From contig CATLAX010000001.1 of the NCBI GenBank assembly GCA_949878575.1, positions 446,220 through 510,219 of the forward strand: a DNA stretch of 64,000 nt. The letters are read 5' to 3'. Under the pieces are notes generated by a model. The model ran no database searches, was not told where the DNA came from, and saw nothing but the letters and a program-made list of their open reading frames with translations. The position numbers were made by a program, and so were the translations under genes. How positions within the stretch are numbered: position 1 is the first letter of the stretch; each line of letters begins with the position of its first letter. Source of the stretch: an uncultured Alphaproteobacteria bacterium (lineage in GTDB: Bacteria; Pseudomonadota; Alphaproteobacteria; Rs-D84). This document shows, piece by piece, positions 62,001 through 64,000 of this stretch.

Positions 62001-64000
62001 CGGTTTTTATGATGCAGCAACCGGCGGAACACAATATTATACGGCCAGTGGCGCATCCGCACGCGCATGGAACAAGAAAGACACATCCGTCACATTGTAT
62101 GCGCACTATACCCAGAACAAGGTTTCGTGCCAGGCCGGTAAGGAATACAACGGCTCAGAGCATGTGACCTGCGAATCAGGACACTATTGCCCCGGAACCG
62201 GTGAAACAAACGAAGGCGAGGAAGGATGCTATACAGAATGTTCCAGCCTGATGGGCGGCGAATATACTTATTCTGATACAGGCGCAAGTGCCCCAGAACA
62301 GTGCTTTACATCATGCCAGCTAAGCTGTACGGAACCATCAGAATGTCCCGCAAACTCATGGGATTGCACATTTGACACAACCGCCCAGAAAAAAGGACGA
62401 CTGTATTACAGATCACGGTTCGATTCATGTGTGGCGGAAGAAGGCGAGGATCTTAGCTGCCCGTTGAAAACACTGGAATGCAATATACGTTATTATACCA
62501 GTTCCGACATACAGACCTGTAAATCTTGCGCAGATTTAAAAGATGACAGCGGCAGCTCAAAATGGCCACGCTCGCAGATAAACTTTAACTATTCGCCGAC
62601 ACAGTGTTATTCAACATGTTACAAAGCATGCGACCCGCAGCCGTGTCCGGAAAATGCGCAAGAATGCGTCCACGGCACCAGCAGCACTCCGGGCGGTGTG
62701 TATTATGATCCGAACAACCTGGCCAGCGATTATTGCGAGGCTCCAGAATCCAGCTGCTCTATAACCGTTACCTGTAAGACAGGGTACGACTATAATTCCG
62801 AACAAAACACCTGTGATGCCGGAACGTTTGATATAACATTAAACCGTAATTATACGGCAGACGATGAAACTGTTTTGTGGCAGTTCCAACAAATATATAA
62901 CACAAAATGGAGCTATCAGGGCTCGGAGATTAGAAGCATTTCTGTCCCGACTCGTGAAAACTATCATTTCCTGGGTTATTATAACGCCCGCACAGGCGGC
63001 GATCGGATAATCCCCGCCAACGGAGAACTGCCGCAGAACACGACATTTACGGCAAATGCAACACTTTATGCCCACTGGGAAGCCGCATTGTTTGAATGCA
63101 CCCAGGGTCAGAATTATGCAGGCCAAAGCTGTCCGAACGGCCACTATTGCCCGGGCGGCACAGTAACCGCAGGAACAGAAAGCGATGCCAACGGCGGATG
63201 CCAGCCGGCCTGCCCGGCCAGCTCAAACGGCGGCACTGTCGGTTCCAGCAAAAATGCAATTGATATTGCACAATGCTACAACACCAGGGCAAATCAGACA
63301 TTTGCCGACAAAAGCGGCTATGGCAGCGAAACTTGCTACTGGCAGACGTCTCCGGCCGGGTATACAGCCGACTGCAGCATTTCCATTGATGCATGTATGG
63401 GCGGATACTGGCGCGAACAGGTAAACTCCACCATTTGCGTAAATGTCGGATTCGGCGCGTACAGTCCGGACAGGGATGCCGCAAAATATTTGTGCGAAGA
63501 TCTGTCCGGCGCAGACATAACGACAACAACCGCCGGACAGAATTCCGCAGAACCCGGATTATGCTATACGCCGTGTCCAGACAAGACCGTGACAAACGGC
63601 ACGCACAAACCCGTAAATGCACAAGAATTTTATAACGGAACGGCTATTCCGGAATGCCGGTATACGGATGATACGCTATTGTGCGACACCGGCTATCAGG
63701 TCAATGGCGGTGAATGTGAAAGCGTTGTGTATGAAGTCACGCTAAATCCGGACTTTGACGGCGGAAAAACATCCAAAATATATCTGAAGTATAATGACGG
63801 ATGGTACAGTGACAGCGCCGCAACAAACAAGATAACCAAGGTTACATTGCCTGTGAAACCTGGCGGCTATACATGCTATGGGTATGACTTTAACGGTGAA
63901 AAGGTTATAGACGCCAGCGGTACGTTGCCCAAAAACTATAAAATGTTTACCAGCAATGTTACGATTGTTGCAACATATGAACAAAATCCGGAAATAGTCT
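59071..64000 (+). CDS. Giant secreted surface protein with InlB-type B-repeats and Cys-rich modules, truncated at window end
   Basis: Open frame from ATG 59071 (MEKKRYFLVFLASLFVALFTINSFAAACSSSK) to the window end, at least 1643 codons; repeats such as YTITLNKNGGTGG...TRTGYAFTGYYT and RVDFDMNGGTGT...TRTGYTFGGWY...LYARWT; Cys modules such as CPAGSYLPAYSETCTVCEQGYYCPGGTY. Confidence 0.88.
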   Translation, partial: MEKKRYFLVFLASLFVALFTINSFAAACSSSKTYTSCKAGRYLNEQNKAGNSCLQCPTNSTSSEGNTNVWCNCKPGYQSQDGEQGRVDQQDGACQAVNYQITYNLNGGSGCSNIKYTIESATFTLCTPTRAGYTFGGWYTSSSLTGSAVTQVAKGSTGNKPFYAKWTACTPCSTTYANTVNCSVSVSNNTCVYTTSCKPNYTSIANNGKYNAYCRPKIYTITLNKNGGTGGTDTIYEVYGLGFNNADDETISSITKPTRTGYAFTGYYTSTSGGTQIIDANGKITDSKTYFTKDTTIYAHWEAKQYTITANYAGGTGSLDWLYEQYGSAFKYSANNASYDTSITALPTNVLSTIKRSSVTTNYITTSFVFNGFWSNNVRSYIGSSSGTLMKRGYQYINAAGTILVSNTYFTANSTMYAQWNMRCPAGSYLPAYSETCTVCEQGYYCPGGTYRLSSGIQGRNSCGTTATSNAGSSSVSACKCKAGYEGNASTSSGTCTACQKGHYKSTAGNTTCTAASIGYYVSTTAATSQTQCSANRTTTGTGSTAATDCLCAPGAYLNGSTCSVCSANTYKSTIGSTASCTSCISGYTTTGTSLSNHDEQSDCKKTITLNKNGGTGTIQGTSGTANASIICSEGQNCDFGSASVLTWSKDATNKPTNTAVGGWSTSDLCYATTTSFKNPAADTYYACKTYRVDFDMNGGTGTTPDSVYATLRYKVPENSTLTTPPTRTGYTFGGWYNTSASTGGNLYYTADGTPNRIWLTTDPGTTTTLYARWTPNIYTITLYGITDSATSFTLTGEPVSGHIYEKYATGWYSNSTATTAISSVKVPTWDGFTFLGYYEDPKPLVVNNTSLGAPVISKTGALPVNTTFTDDAVLGEAWAQNCKIQPDSTKGTCTLTVSSAGVVTYSATCNTGYTLSGNGTSTPTCTGVTSKLSFNMNSGTSSGTFPTNLVATYGSAMPSIPNFSTIRPTKENFTFSGFYDAATGGTQYYTASGASARAWNKKDTSVTLYAHYTQNKVSCQAGKEYNGSEHVTCESGHYCPGTGETNEGEEGCYTECSSLMGGEYTYSDTGASAPEQCFTSCQLSCTEPSECPANSWDCTFDTTAQKKGRLYYRSRFDSCVAEEGEDLSCPLKTLECNIRYYTSSDIQTCKSCADLKDDSGSSKWPRSQINFNYSPTQCYSTCYKACDPQPCPENAQECVHGTSSTPGGVYYDPNNLASDYCEAPESSCSITVTCKTGYDYNSEQNTCDAGTFDITLNRNYTADDETVLWQFQQIYNTKWSYQGSEIRSISVPTRENYHFLGYYNARTGGDRIIPANGELPQNTTFTANATLYAHWEAALFECTQGQNYAGQSCPNGHYCPGGTVTAGTESDANGGCQPACPASSNGGTVGSSKNAIDIAQCYNTRANQTFADKSGYGSETCYWQTSPAGYTADCSISIDACMGGYWREQVNSTICVNVGFGAYSPDRDAAKYLCEDLSGADITTTTAGQNSAEPGLCYTPCPDKTVTNGTHKPVNAQEFYNGTAIPECRYTDDTLLCDTGYQVNGGECESVVYEVTLNPDFDGGKTSKIYLKYNDGWYSDSAATNKITKVTLPVKPGGYTCYGYDFNGEKVIDASGTLPKNYKMFTSNVTIVATYEQNPEIV

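Overview
This 64 kb window is ordinary bacterial chromosome, most likely from a host- or gut-associated anaerobic alphaproteobacterium. Lineage evidence: a circularly permuted two-piece tmRNA, DUF1013/TrcR-like and DUF2155-like genes, rubrerythrin, and InlB-type repeat proteins. It carries about 57 supported protein genes, five tRNAs and one split tmRNA. Housekeeping genes include gpmI, tadA, rsmD, rplY, dnaK, a PFK, gdhA, rpsP-rimM-trmD-rplS, tsaD, xseA, recN, addA, rpoD, cysS, a fused accD-accA, prfB (with its programmed frameshift), obgE, tsaB-rimI, radC and a PIF1-like helicase. Accessory content includes a type II restriction-modification pair, several secreted cysteine-rich proteins, an autotransporter-like protein, and a giant InlB/Cys-rich surface protein (59071 to window end) that the ORF track omits because it has no stop in the window. 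Observations most worth follow-up: (1) a Lon homologue that ends at the ATPase/protease junction, with tsaB starting 16 nt later; (2) AddA split into helicase and nuclease ORFs overlapping by 8 nt, with no adjacent addB; (3) an unassigned 5' leader with mutually exclusive hairpins and two terminator-like stems (4953-5195) ahead of a secreted Cys-rich/LamG-like gene; (4) the two-piece tmRNA, with an inferred AANDNVRLAMAA tag; (5) a fused AccD-AccA; (6) a Cys-rich ORF inside the rpsP-rimM operon; (7) an RM module whose putative nuclease gene is preceded by a 12-bp inverted repeat. All identifications come from reading the sequence; no database search was run.
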